DNA of 64,000 nt from Marisa cornuarietis (taxonomy: Eukaryota > Mollusca > Gastropoda > Architaenioglossa > Ampullariidae). Position numbers and translations under genes: made by a program. This document shows, in pieces, positions 1 to 12,328 of this stretch (position 1 is its first letter; every line of letters starts with the position of its first letter). A model generated the notes under the pieces. It had not been told where the DNA came from and searched no databases. It worked only from the letters and a program-made list of their open reading frames with translations. The stretch lies in the NCBI GenBank assembly GCA_004794655.1, contig SMMW01000619.1:744001-808000 (forward strand). The letters run 5' to 3'.

Positions 1-842
1 ACCGCCTTGAGTTTGCAGTTAGTTGCAACGTGACCAAAGCCGTTACAGTTGTAACACTGCCGTTCGGTCTGATGAAACTGTTCAACTCTGTAAGTTTGGT
101 AACCTATTTTTACTGATGTAGGCGTCTCGCTGTTTTGGAATTCGAGGAGGATCGCCTTACTTGGGGCAGATTTGTTGTCTTTGGTTCTAAAACTGAATCT
201 TTTTAGCGCTCTAACTTTGGGGCCTTTGTCGCTCGCTAATAATTCGTTTATTTCGTCCAGGCTTTCGTCAAGTGGGATATTCTTCACTACACCTAGTCCT
301 TTTTTGTTGTCAGACTTTACAGAGATGTTTTGTCCTGGTTGATAACATGTTATTGCTAGACCTAGGAATATTTTAAGATTTGCTGCCTCTTCCTGTTGGC
401 TTTTATTTGAGCAGCCAATGATTAGTTTGTTGGTCCTGGGATTTGGCCGTATCTCTGCGACCTCACCTATTTTTCTTTTAACTTCTGTGGTTAACTTGAC
501 AGGGCCAGCTGTTACGATTGCCCTGTTTTCTTTTTGAACTGGGGCAATTACTATGGGAAATCGTAGCTCAGGCACGTTCCCTTGTCCTTTGGGAGATTTT
601 GTAGGGAGAAGTTTCCTTCTCCGATTTTTACTTACTACGACTTGGAAGTCATCGTCCGAGTCTATATCAATGTGGTTGTCAAGATTTTGTTCGTCAGTCA
701 CGGTTGATAGTGAGTCGCTGCTTGTCTCACTGAGTAAAAAATCGTCTTCAAACTTCATGCTTTTTTTGGACAGGCTTCTGGTAATGATTTTTTCACTAGG
801 TTTAGCTTTCCCTCTTTTGGTTTTCCGAGGGTGGTCCCCCAT
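1..842 (-). CDS. Gag-like ORF1 of a non-LTR retrotransposon, intact but cut by the window edge
   Basis: On the minus strand an ATG at 842-840 opens a frame that runs about 280 codons without a stop to position 1, so the C-terminus is outside the window. The N-terminus is basic, followed by a Ser/Asp/Glu-rich stretch (about residues 35-65) and a lysine/arginine patch. A folded region at about 130-250 resembles the pre-C2HC or RRM-like part of LINE ORF1 proteins. A zinc knuckle follows: C263, C266, H271, C276 (C-x2-C-x4-H-x4-C, CYNCNGFGHVATNC). In jockey/I-type elements such proteins bind the element RNA and form the RNP. The absence of stops or frameshifts suggests a young copy. The matching RT ORF would lie left of the window. 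The family is clear from the knuckle and layout; the exact clade is not. Confidence 0.75.
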   Translation of the reverse strand, partial: MGDHPRKTKRGKAKPSEKIITRSLSKKSMKFEDDFLLSETSSDSLSTVTDEQNLDNHIDIDSDDDFQVVVSKNRRRKLLPTKSPKGQGNVPELRFPIVIAPVQKENRAIVTAGPVKLTTEVKRKIGEVAEIRPNPRTNKLIIGCSNKSQQEEAANLKIFLGLAITCYQPGQNISVKSDNKKGLGVVKNIPLDESLDEINELLASDKGPKVRALKRFSFRTKDNKSAPSKAILLEFQNSETPTSVKIGYQTYRVEQFHQTERQCYNCNGFGHVATNCKLKA

Positions 843-2140
843 TGTGAACGCGTGCTGAGAAACAGCGGTCTTTTGGTTTAAAAAAAAAAAAAAAACTTTT
901 TAGCTTATTTAGTGGAAGAAAAGTTTATCTTTTGGGGAGTACTATGTATGGAATTTGGCTAAAATTGGAGTTGATTTTACTCTGAAACTTATTTATTTAA
1001 TTAGTATTTAGTTTTACTCAGAGGTAGTAAATAAAAAATGGTAGGGCAACGATAGAGATCACTTACCGGTTCGTCCGCCACCCGACTGTGCCTTGGAGCC
1101 GTCGACTATGGCGGAACAATACCACGTGGCGATAGTTCACACGTTGCTTTCACCCACGATGCGTACACCTCGCTGGTTGAGCCTCGAATCGTTGGTGTGG
1201 TTGCCCGCGACGTGTGACTCTCACTCCCTGTCTTTCAATCACTTCGTCCAAGATGTCTACGTATACGTATTTTTTCCAATTGCTCCCTACGCACGATATC
1301 TAATGCAGAACTGTGATTTAGAATATCCTTGAATATGCAGTATCCAGTATATATCCAGTATATATCTTGAATCAGCCAAGCAGCGCTTCATGCTCTTGAT
1401 GCTCAATCAAATGCGATGCTCCAGTACTTGCACAAACTTCTCCCCTTTTTATTCTCTGACCATGTCTGGCTAACGGTTTTCTGTGTAATTTTGGATCAAC
1501 TCGTGTTACTCTCGTGTTACAGAATACTCGTGTTACAGAATACTCTCGTGTTCTGGGGGAATTTATATTGGGGCTCGTGATTCTTCCGCTCATCTTGTTT
1601 GCCGACCTGCACACGGCCACCAGACGATTCATAACAGGCTCCCTACCAAGCTGCTCCAGATTCAGCCGACATGCCTCCAGCAAGAACCGGATAACACGGA
1701 GTCGCCAGTTGTCCACTTCACTCCGCCGGGATCTACTCTTGTGTCATATTGTGAATCCTGAATTTGGATAAACTTTCCTGTGCAAATTTACACTCGTCTA
1801 GGATACAGTTTGCTGGTCAGCAACCCAGGTGTAACCTGTCTGCAAGTTGTCCACCTACCTTAGAGATACCTGACCAGCGAACAACAACGTGACAGGTGAC
1901 ATTCACCTGGGAAAGGGGACCCTAGCTTTCTGCGTTAGACAGTTATAGTAGTTCTTGACTGTTCACTATTTCTATCTGTCATCTCATTTTTACTTTTATT
2001 TTGTAACATTAAATGTGGGAATCGCTGGCCGACCCTTTTTTGTGTGAAAAAGGAAGAAGAGTGCCGCGAGCGTAGCTACCTGTAGATGTACACTCACGCT
2101 CGCATCCATTTCTAAGTGCACTCTTCACCCTAAACCTTAC
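843..2140. other. No gene seen; flank of the gag-like ORF with an A-run and a short reiteration
   Basis: The first about 240 bases are probably the 5' UTR of the minus-strand retrotransposon and include a run of 16 A at about 879-894. Around 1497-1555 a short word (TCGTGTTACAGAATAC) is reiterated. Two opposing small open frames at 1372-1771 overlap each other and resemble nothing I recognise. I see no splice-consistent exon. Confidence 0.4.
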
Positions 2141-2159
2141 ATAGACAATTTCCATCTCC

Positions 2160-2320
2160 TCGTTATGGACGACAGCTATTGGACTTGGTGTAGAATTCCG
2201 ACGGAAATCAAAAACAATTGCGATCTCTAGTCTTACTCACATTGTTCTAAAAAATTATCATTGCACCAGGCAATAAATTCATCCAAGGGTACACCATATG
2301 GTTATAGTCTTGTCAGTCTT
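2160..2320 (-). pseudogene. Decayed reverse transcriptase fragment (Rex/CR1-like, post-catalytic region)
   Basis: Read on the minus strand in shifting frames, this stretch gives EFIAWCNDNFLE, then NVSKTRD, then FDFRRNSTPSPIAV. This is the order found just after the catalytic motif of Rex/CR1-type RTs, where a WC-N-L block is followed by NVSKTK and DFR. At least two frameshifts separate the blocks, so it is a dead fossil. The surrounding 2320-2620 may be more of the same element but is too decayed to support. Confidence 0.5.
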
Positions 2321-3412
2321 GCCTATTGCCCAGCAGAAGAACATCCGCAATGGGCATCGGGGGAATTTATCCCCATCCTCCCGCTCCATTCCTTGCCTGA
2401 TACTATCGTCAAAAATTAATTTCATAATCTTCACTGTTTGCACATCAGCAGTTTTAAAATACTCTTTTATTGATGCGTCCTATTGTGTTGGCTGCAGTAT
2501 TAGTATTACTGACTATCACCAGCGGCTACTGTGTATACTTGTATGTTTGATCATGACAAAGTGGGAGAGAACATGTTTCACTGTCTTCTTAATGCAAAGA
2601 AAAAAAGACAAAGATGTTTGAGGTGGCACCCTAGCACACAGACCCAGCTATTTCTATGTCCCGATGCATGAGCACTCTTCTAGACGATAAACGATGTCAT
2701 GCGGCCGTCGAACACCTGTCGCGTGCAGTGTGACAAGAACGCCATACCCCTGGCTACACCTCCCTCACCACCCACCCACACTACGCCACCCCCTGCCTAC
2801 CTCACGACTCCATCCGGCCTGGGAATAATACACTGTAAAATGAGCCGGTTTCTGAAAAAAAACCCCAGAAACTACGAACACTAGTATAGCGCTGGGCTGG
2901 AATGAACACATCATCTAGACAAGGGCACTAACCACCAGGCTTCAGATTTAATCGGCAGACAACTGGTCTCATTAATACTAATTCTTATTACATTTGTTGT
3001 TATCACTCCTTTTTTCTATCTCTGTTAGGAAATCTGTTATTTTTACTTTTATTTTATGCTTGCATTCGTTTGCCTTATATCAAGGGAAGCTACTGACACT
3101 CGTGTGCTAGCTTTGCAGTTACCTCCCTTTCAGACTTGTATGGCGATATATATATATAAAATAATTAAAATTATAAATAAGTGTGCAAGTCACACATCTA
3201 AAAGATGAGGAGAGGTTATTTTCCTCTCTCTATCTGAGAATGACAGACTGAGATTATAATTATAAAAACGTAAAGATAACAAATAAAGATGAAAACTATC
3301 CGAAAACGGTCCGTTAATTATTGTTTGCCATAAATGATAAAATGATAGATATGACTTGAGTGCAAGAGTTTGGTGATTTCGTCATTTCGTGTTTTCTGAC
3401 CAGGCAACAGAG
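2321..3412. other. No gene seen
   Basis: AT-rich single-copy-looking sequence. Short ORFs (2298-2621, 2699-2884) have no recognisable motif; the second is proline/threonine-rich from C-rich simple sequence. A short TATATATATA run lies at about 3149-3158. Confidence 0.4.
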
Positions 3413-4578
3413 AAGGCTGTCTCACGTAAAGTAAGGCTTTCTTACGCAAAGTAAGGCTGTCTCACGTAAAGTAAGGCTTTCTTACGCAAAGTAAGGCTGT
3501 CTCACGCAAAGTGAGGCTGTCTCACGCAAAGTAAGGCTGTCTCACGTAAAGTAAGGCTTTCTTACGCAAAGTAAGGCTGTCTCACGCAAAGTAAGGCAGT
3601 CTCACGTAAAGTAAGGCTGTCTCACGTAAAGTAAGGCTTTCTTACGCAAAGTAAGGCTGTCTCACGTAAAGTAAGGCTTTCTTACGCAAAGTAAGGCTGT
3701 CTCACGCAAAGTAAGGCTGTCTCACGTAAAGTAAGGCAGTCTCACGTAAAGTAAGGCTGTCTCACGTAAAGTAAGGCTTTCTTACGCAAAGTAAGGCTGT
3801 CTCACGTAAAGTAGGGCTGTCTCACGTAAAGTAAGGCTGTCTCTCGCAAAGTAAGGCAGTCTCACGTAAAGTAAGGCTTTCTTACGCAAAGTAAGGCAGT
3901 CTCACGTAAAGTAAAGCTGTCTCACGTAAAGTAAGGCTGCGTGACGTAAAGTAAGAATGTCTCACATAAAGTAAGGCTGCGTGACGTAAAGTAAGAATGT
4001 CTCACATAAAGTAAGGCTGCGTCACGTAAAGTAAGGCTGTCTCACGTAAAGTAATGTCATGTTACGTGTAAGGCTGTCTCACATAAAGTAAGAATGTCTC
4101 ACATAAAGTAAGGCTGTCTCACATAAAGTAAGAATGTCTCACATAAAGTAAGGCTGTCTCACATAAAGTAAGAATGTCTCACGTAAAGTAAGGCTGTCTC
4201 ACATAAAGTAAGAATGTCTCACGTAAAGTAAGGCTGTCTCACATAAAGTAAGAATGTCTCACATAAAGTAAGGTCGTCTCACGTAAAGTAAAGCTGTCTC
4301 ACATAAAGTAAGAATGTATCACATAAAGTAAGAATGTATCACATAAAGTAAGAATGTCTCACGTAAAGTAAGAATGTCTCACATAAAGTAAGGTCGTCTC
4401 ACGTAAAGTAAAGCTGTCTCACATAAAGTAAGAATGTCTCACGTAAAGTAAGGCTGTCTCACATAAATCTCACGTAAAGTAAGGCTGTCTCACATAAAGT
4501 AAGAATGTCTCACATAAAGTAAGGTCGTGTCACGTAAAGTAAGGTCGTGTCACGTAGAGCAAGATTGTCTCAAGTAAA
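3413..4578. repeat. 20-bp minisatellite, about 58 copies
   Basis: The unit is GTCTCACGTAAAGTAAGGCT with frequent variants (TTTCTTACGCAAAG and AATGTCTCACATAAAG). In the first half the units keep exact 20-bp register, giving three per 60 bases. From about 4070 the array switches to a 40-bp dimer alternating AAGGCTGTC and AAGAATGTC. A few indels occur near 4055 and 4465. It is non-coding because stops occur in all frames. Confidence 0.95.
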
Positions 4579-5415
4579 TAGAACTATCTAACGACAAAGC
4601 AGATTAATATGTAATTAATTATATCAGTATTAATGATCTGGAAGAAAAGTCGTTCAGTCGTGTGGGCGGAGTTGGACAACACTGTGGTGTTCGTGAAATG
4701 TAGAGGTAATGCTGTCTTATCATTCATCTGATCCAAGGGACGTAAGTCTTAGTGGGAGCCGCCCAATTCAACCATCAGTCAAATTGACCACGGCACGAAT
4801 TGACTCGACCAGATCATTACCTGTGCGATACTTCGGTCACGAAATAAGTTTATTTTGATATACATGTACTCTCATTTTTTGTCGTTAGGTGACGTATGTC
4901 GACCTTGTTCTGTGTGTGTGTGTGTGTGTGTGTGTGTACGCGTGCGTGCGTGTGAGGTGAGATAGGAAGTGTGTGTGTGAGAAAGAGAGAGAGAGTCAGG
5001 AAGTGAGTGAAATTGTAGGAATGATCAACAAAGTGTCGACACATTAAACAGGTGTGTCCCGCAGAGAGTTATGGCCCTTTGCTTGACCCGGGTGAATAGA
5101 ACGGGTTGGTTATAACCTGGCGAGATGGAATAAAAAAACTGTTTTCAATGACACAGGGTGGGGTGAGTAGTTATGCTTGACAACACCCGAAAAGGTTTGT
5201 GGAACACGTGTATGGAGTGAGTTAAGATAGCAGATTGTTTTATGAGACGAGAAAAACGTGTCGCTCACACAAACTGCAGTCAAGCCAGCGATTGTCATCG
5301 TCAAGTCTGGTCCATTCGACCACAGCCCTCAGTCAAGTCGACCACAGTCACGTTCAGCGGTTACGGAAGTGACTGGTCTGTGATGACCTAGTCCTTGGTC
5401 TTTGTATGTAAACAA
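4579..5415. other. No gene; (GT)n microsatellite at 4911-4954
   Basis: Mostly unique sequence. The microsatellite is about 14 GT units followed by ACGCGTGCGTGCGTGTG. Minus-strand frames here are low-complexity products of that tract. Nothing else is recognisable. Confidence 0.5.
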
Positions 5416-5888
5416 GTCACGCACAGGCTACAAATTACAGTCACACACTGGCTACAAGCTACATTCTCACACTGGCTACAAGCGACAGTCATACACTGGC
5501 TACAAGCTACATTCTCACACTGGCTACAAGCTACAAGCCAAGTCACACACTGGCTACAAGCTATTTAAACACTGGCTACAAATTACAGTCACACTGGCTA
5601 CAAGCTACAAGTTATAGTAACACACTGGCTAAAAGCTACAAGCTAAGTCACACACTGGCTACAAGCTACGAATTATAGTAACACACTGGCTACAAATTAT
5701 AGTCACACACTGGCTACAAGCTACGAATTATAGTAACACACTGGCTACAAACTACAAGCTACAGTCACACACTGGCTACGAATTACAGTCACACACTGGC
5801 TACAAGCTACAAGCTAAGTCACACACTGGCTACAAGCTACGAATTATAGTAACACACTGGCTACAAGCTACAGCCACAAGCTACAAGC
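5416..5888. repeat. Degenerate minisatellite built on CACACTGGCTACAAGCTAC
   Basis: The core word CACACTGGCTACAAGCTAC repeats with spacers such as AGTCACA or GAATTATAGTAA. The period varies between about 20 and 45 bp, and about 31 bp is common in the second half. The 71-codon frame at 5402-5617 simply translates the repeat. Confidence 0.9.
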
Positions 5889-6247
5889 GTGAAGCAAGTG
5901 CTATCCTCGGTGCTGTTTACCTGTGAACCTCTACCTGTGCAGACGCCAATGTTTACCCAGTGCCACACCTTTTCCTTGTCGCCGTCCCGCTCGGCGCTCG
6001 TGTCGATGTGTGCACGTGTCAGTCAATATGCTGGCGGGGATCGGCGACTGTCAAGCAAAGTCTCTGTTTACTTTCTCTCACTTCCTTACTTTCTACATGC
6101 CTATTTCCTTCCGTTACTCATTATATAAGAGACATGTTTTCTTTCAGGACGAAAACGGTGACATCACTCGTGACGTATTTATTGTCCTGACATCTGACAC
6201 CTGACCAATTTTAACCCCAGGGGACAATTATCACTCGGGAAGTGAAC
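5889..6247. other. No gene seen
   Basis: Unique spacer between two minisatellites. Three overlapping plus-strand frames at 5889-6204 compete with each other and contain no family motif, so none is called. Confidence 0.4.
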
Positions 6248-9200
6248 GTAGTACACTGCTTGGTGTTGACTGCTGTCACTGGTGTGTATGGTGCACTAGT
6301 GTGACGTAGTACACTGTTTGGTGTTGACTGCTGTCACTGGTGTGTATGGTGCACTAGTGTGACGTAGTACACTGCTTGGTGTTGACTGCTGTCACTGGTG
6401 TCTATGGTGCACTAGTGTGACGTAGTACACTGTTTGGTGTTGACTGCTGTCACTGGTGTGTATGGTGCACTAGTGTGACGTAGTACACTGTTTGGTGTTG
6501 ACTGCTGTCACTGGTGTGTATGGTGCACTAGTGTGACGTAGTACACTGTTTGGTGTTGACTGCTGTCACTGGTGTGTATGGTGCACTAGTGTGACGTAGT
6601 ACACTGTTTGGTGTTGACTGCTGTCACTGGTGTGTATGGTGCACTAGTGTGACGTAGTACACTGTTTGGTGTTGACTGCTGTCAATATTGTGTATGGTGC
6701 ACTAGTGTGACGTAGTACACTGCTTGGTGTTGACTGCTGTCACTGGTGTGTATGGTGCACTAGTGTGACGTAGTACACTGTTTGGTGTTGACTGCTGTCA
6801 CTGTGTGTATGGTGCACTAGTGTGACGTAGTACACTGTTTGGTGTTGACTGCTGTCAATGTTGTGTATGGTGCACTAGTGTGACGTAGTACACTGTTTGG
6901 TGTTGACTGCTGTCAGTGTGTATGGTGCACTAGTGTGACGTAGTACACTGTTTGGTGTTGACTGCTGTCAATATTGTGTATGGTGCACTAGTGTGACGTA
7001 GTACACTGTTTGGTGTTGACTGCTGTCAATATTGTGTATGGTGCACTAGTGTGACGTAGTACACTGTTTGGTGTTGACTGCTGTCACTGGTGTGTATGGT
7101 GCACTAGTGTGACGTAGTACACTGTTTGGTGTTGACTGCTGTCATGGTGTGTATGGTGCACTAGTGTGACGTAGTACACTGTTTGGTGTTGACTGCTGTC
7201 ATGGTGTGTATGGTGCACTAGTGTGACGTAGTACACTGTTTGGTGTTGACTGCTGTCAATATTGTGTATGGTGCACTAGTGTGACGTAGTACACTGTTTG
7301 GTGTTGACTGCTGTCAATGTTGTGTATGGTGCACTAGTGTGACGTAGTACACTGTTTGGTGTTGACTGCTGTCAATGTTGTGTATGGTGCACTAGTGTGA
7401 CGTAGTACACTGTTTGGTGTTGACTGCTGTCAATATTGTGTATGGTGCACTAGTGTGACGTAGTACACTGTTTGGTGTTGACTGCTGTCACTGGTGTGTA
7501 TGGTGCACTAGTGTGACGTAGTACACTGTTTGGTGTTGACTGCTGTCAATATTGTGTATGGTGCACTAGTGTGACGTAGTACACTGTTTGGTGTTGACTG
7601 CTGTCAATATTGTGTATGGTGCACTAGTGTGACGTAGTACACTGTTTGGTGTTGACTGCTGTCAATATTGTGTATGGTGCACTAGTGTGACGTAGTACAC
7701 TGTTTGGTGTTGACTGCTGTCAATGGTGTGTATGGTGCACTAGTGTGACGTAGTACACTGTTTGGTGTTGACTGCTGTCAATGTTGTAATGGTGCACTAG
7801 TGTGACGTAGTACACTGTTTGGTGTTGACTGCTGTCAATGTTGTGTATGGTGCACTAGTGTGACGTAGTACACTGTTTGGTGTTGACTGCTGTCAATGTT
7901 GTATGGTGCACTAGTGTGACGTAGTACACTGTTTGGTGTTGACTGCTGTCAGTGTTGTGTATGGTGCACTAGTGTGACGTATGTGCACTACTGTTTGGTG
8001 TTGACTGCTGTCAGTGTGTGTATGGTGCACTAGTGTGACGTAGTACACTGTTTGGTGTTGACTGCTGTCACTGTTGTGTATGGTGCACTAGTGTGACGTA
8101 GTACACTGTTTGGTGTTGACTGCTGTCAATATTGTGTATGGTGCACTAGTGTGACGTAGTACACTGTTTGGTGTTGACTGCTGTCAATGTTGTGTATGGT
8201 GCACTAGTGTGACGTAGTACACTGTTTGGTGTTGACTGCTGTCACTGGTGTGTATGGTGCACTAGTGTGACGTAGTACACTGTTTTGTTGACTGCTGTCA
8301 ACGCACTAGTGTGACGTAGTACACTGTTTGGTGTTGACTGCTGTCATATTGTGTATGGTGCACTAGTGTGACGTAGTACACTGTTTGGTGTTGACTGCTG
8401 TCAATGTTGTGTATGGTGCACTAGTGTGACGTAGTACACTGTTTGGTGTTGACTGCTGTCAATATTGTGTATGGTGCACTAGTGTGACGTAGTACACTGT
8501 TTGGTGTTGACTGCTGTCAATATTGTGTATGGTGCACTAGTGTGACGTAGTACACTGTTTGGTGTTGACTGCTGTCAATATTGTGTATGGTGCACTAGTG
8601 TGACGTAGTACACTGTTTGGTGTTGACTGCTGTCAATGTTGTGTATGGTGCACGTAGTACACTGTTTGTGACGTAGTGCACACGTAGTTTGGTGTTGACT
8701 GCTGTCACTGGTGTGTATGGTGCACTAGTGTGACGTAGTACACTGTTTGGTGTTGACTGCTGTCAATATTGTGTATGGTGCACTAGTGTGACGTAGTACA
8801 CTGCTTGGTGTTGACTGCTGTCACTGGTGTGTATGGTGCACTAGTGTGACGTAGTACACTGTTTGGTGTTGACTGCTGTCACTGGTGTGTATGGTGCACT
8901 AGTGTGACGTAGTACACTGTTTGGTGTTGACTGCTGTCAATATTGTGTATGGTGCACTAGTGTGACGTAGTACACTGTTTGGTGTTGACTGCTGTCAATG
9001 GTGTGTATGGTGCACTAGTGTGACGTAGTACACTGTTTGGTGTTGACTGCTGTCAATATTGTGTATGGTGCACTAGTGTGACGTAGTACACTGTTTGGTG
9101 TTGACTGCTGTCAATATTGTGTATGGTGCACTAGTGTGACGTAGTACACTGTTTGGTGTTGACTGCTGTCAATATTGTGTATGGTGCACTAGTGTGACGT

Positions 9201-10416
9201 AGTACACTGTTTGGTGTTGACTGCTGTCAATATTGTGTATGGTGCACTAGTGTGACGTAGTACACTGTTTGGTGTTGACTGCTGTCAATGTTGTGTATGG
9301 TGCACTAGTGTGACGTAGTACACTGTTTGGTGTTGACTGCTGTCACTGGTGTGTATGGTGCACTAGTGTGACGTAGTACACTGTTTGGTGTTGACTGCTG
9401 TCACTGGTGTGTATGGTGCACTAGTGTGACGTAGTACACTGTTTGGTGTTGACTGCTGTCAATGGTTGTATGGTGCACTAGTGTGACGTAGTACACTGTT
9501 TGGTGTTGACTGCTGTCATGGTGTGTATGGTGCACTAGTGTGACGTAGTACACTGTTTGGTGTTGACTGCTGTCAATATTGTGTATGGTGCACTAGTGTG
9601 ACGTAGTACACTGTTTGGTGTTGACTGCTGTCACTGGTGTGTATGGTGCACTAGTGTGACGTAGTACACTGTTTGGTGTTGACTGCTGTCAATATTGTGT
9701 ATGGTGCACTAGTGTGACGTAGTACACTGTTTGGTGTTGACTGCTGTCACTGGTGTGTATGGTGCACTAGTGTGACGTAGTACACTGTTTGGTGGTGACT
9801 GCTGTCAATATTGTGTATGGTGCACTAGTGTGACGTAGTACACTGTTTGGTGTTGACTGCTGTCAATATTGTGTATGGTGCACTAGTGTGACGTAGTACA
9901 CTGTTTGGTGTTGACTGCTGTCAATATTGTGTATGGTGCACTAGTGTGACGTAGTACACTGTTTGGTGTTGACTGCTGTCACTGGTGTGTATGGTGCACT
10001 AGTGTGACGTAGTACACTGTTTGGTGTTGACTGCTGTCAATATTGTGTATGGTGCACTAGTGTGACGTAGTACACTGTATGGTGTTGACTGCTGTCAATA
10101 TTGTGTATGGTGCACTAGTGTGACGTAGTACACTGTTTGGTGTTGACTGCTGTCAATGGTGTGTATGGTGCACTAGTGTGACGTAGTACACTGTTTGGTG
10201 TTGACTACTGTCAATGGTGTGAATGGTGCACTAGTGTGACGTAGTACACTGTCTGGTATTGACTACTGTCAATGGTGTGTATGGTGCACTAGTGTGACGT
10301 AGTACACTGTCTGGTATTGACTGCTGTGAATGGTGTGTATGGTGCACTAGTGTGACGTAGTACACTAGCTGGTATTGACGGCTGTCAATGGTGTGTATGG
10401 TGCACTAGTGTGACGT
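6248..10416. repeat. 58-bp minisatellite, about 72 copies, 4.2 kb
   Basis: The longest array in the window. Each unit carries TATGGTGCACTAGTGTGACG, then TAGTACACTGTTTGGTGTTG, then ACTGCTGTCA plus a variable linker (CTGGTG, ATATTG or ATGTTG, sometimes shortened). The core is nearly invariant over 4 kb while the linker varies, so copies fall into a few linker classes. A few rearranged units occur (about 7975-7995, 8281-8310, 8650-8700). The last four units (about 10200-10416) are more diverged, as expected at an array edge. Each unit holds the palindromes GTGCAC and ACTAGT and a TGACGT half-site. Confidence 0.97.
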
Positions 10417-11815
10417 GACGGAAGTTGATGGAGGTAGCAGGTAGGAGCTAAGGTTCTCCAACGTGGCCTTCAACAAGGGACGGCGTTGACCACTCAGTCA
10501 TCTCCCTTGTTGACCTGTTTTCTCTGGTGTCGACCATCCTAAGCACTGGTCTTCTTTGCCAGGTCACATGACCAAAGCAGACCAACTTACCACCAAACTA
10601 TAATAACAGACCACACCCGATTCTAATAACAAACCACCTCCCTTAGCACCAGACTCTCAAAAAGTTCACCTTTTGGCCTTAAAATTCTTGTTAAAGCTAG
10701 ACTTGAAATCATGGAGATTATGAATAATTATACAGACACCCAATAACAGCAAAGTCAGTGATCACGTGGGTCCGTTACTGCTTAAATAAATGATGAACAG
10801 TTGCCTCGTAACATTTACACAATGCTTTTGGATTGAGGTGTAAAGGTGTAAAGGGGTCAAACAAACTGTATTTAAAGTTAGAATGAAGTTATTTTCTTTG
10901 GGGTTTGGTCTTGTGTCGATGACTCAGGGAGTACAAAATATTTCTGTTGAAGGCACATTAAAAGAACGACAACTTTCATGTAGATGACAGAAATAGAAAG
11001 ATCAAATAAATAGTAGTGAGAGGTTTATTACAATTCTACTGACAGTATCTCAGGTAATGTTAACAAGTATTTGAAACCAAACTGAGATTGTTATTGAGAG
11101 TTTGAGCCACATTAGGAGTAGGTGTGTCTAATATTGAGTATCCATGTTTGTCATTACTTATTCAGAAGACGTACTGCACATTATCTGCTCCCTACAGTGA
11201 ACGATGATGATAAACTTCTCTTTGTTCTGTGTTCCAAAACCCTAAATGATCTTAGAGAAAGATTTTACAAACAAGTTTTTTCATGAGTTTGCTATTGACT
11301 TCAGCTAAAGAAATGATTGTAAAGAATTCGACATTGTATCTTTTATGCATTTCAGTTTATTTCAGTCGCCAGTGGAAAATCAATCCGGGTACTTAATTAA
11401 TTTTATTGAAGACAGTTATTATATTCAAACTTTTACTTCAGGTAAATATTATATTGCATTGTTGTTTTTTACTGCCCTTGTACGGGGTAATGGCCCTTGA
11501 TAGAAGCCAATCAATCCTTGTCAGATGTTTCCTTTGAGAAATGGGAAAACTTGAATTACCTGCGCGTATAGAAGCCGACGAAGTAGCCACCCAAAAACAG
11601 TTCATTTTGAAAATGAGTTTGAAACTCGACATATTATTTATTTCAGCCATTTCTGGACATAACTGTGGAAACTAACCAGCAAGATATCAGTTATGCCTCA
11701 GGGACAAAGTTGACAGGTGTGACTTCACTGGCGACACTGGAGCCAAGTTTTTATGTCGTCGCTCACCTGGAGACTGACAGTCACAGTGTCACTAAAGCTA
11801 AACAGTTTCTTTGCA
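10417..11815. other. No gene seen
   Basis: Unique AT-rich sequence. The 70-codon minus frame at 11438-11650 has no recognised motif. The first 22 codons of the frame starting at 11753 are not part of the LINE match that follows. Confidence 0.4.
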
Positions 11816-12328
11816 GGCTCCTGTCCTGACTATTTCTCTGAACTTCTCATCCCTTACGTTCCAGCCAGACAACTCCGCTCTTCGTCTGACGACCGTATCC
11901 TAACTGTTCCTGTCACCAGAACAACAACATATGGTCACAGGACTTTTGGCTACTGTGCAGCAAAACAATGGAACTCTCTTCCTTTCCATATCCGCCACCT
12001 TCCTACAATTGAATCCTTCAAATCTGCACTGAAAACTCACCTCTTCCTTGAGTATTACTCCTAACAGTCCACACAATGCTAGTCCTTCTTAACCCCGCCC
12101 CCTTCCCTCTTGCAACTTGTCTCCCCATCTTTCTCTGCAGAATCATTATATTTCTCTGTTCCTGTTACTTGGTGTCTTTTTGTGTTTTCTATCTTTGTTT
12201 TCTGTTTGTCGTCAGTACTGTCATTTATTCTTCCGTCCCTCGTGTTCAATCCATGTAGTCCATGTCTCTTCCTTGTTTTAAGTGCTAAGAGCATGCTCTC
12301 TATGAGTGTCAATATGCGCTACACAAAT
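11816..12328 (+). pseudogene. 3' end of a CR1/L2-like LINE (C-terminal RT tail plus 3' UTR)
   Basis: The frame to the stop at 12064 contains the terminal block of many CR1/L2-like pol proteins: PDYFSELLIPYVPARQLRSS, then AAKQWNSLPFHIRHLPTIES, then FKSALKTHLF. After the stop, the 3' UTR ends with AATATGCGCTACACAAAT at 12310-12327, typical of L2/CR1 tails (GCGCTATATAAAT). The element is strongly 5'-truncated: only about 80 codons of pol remain. Truncation is normal for target-primed reverse transcription. Confidence 0.75.

Noticed and set aside
3413..4578. Regular short repeats that might suggest a CRISPR array
   Set aside because: The units are directly adjacent with no unique spacers and the DNA is animal; it is a minisatellite. 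The same holds for all other arrays here.
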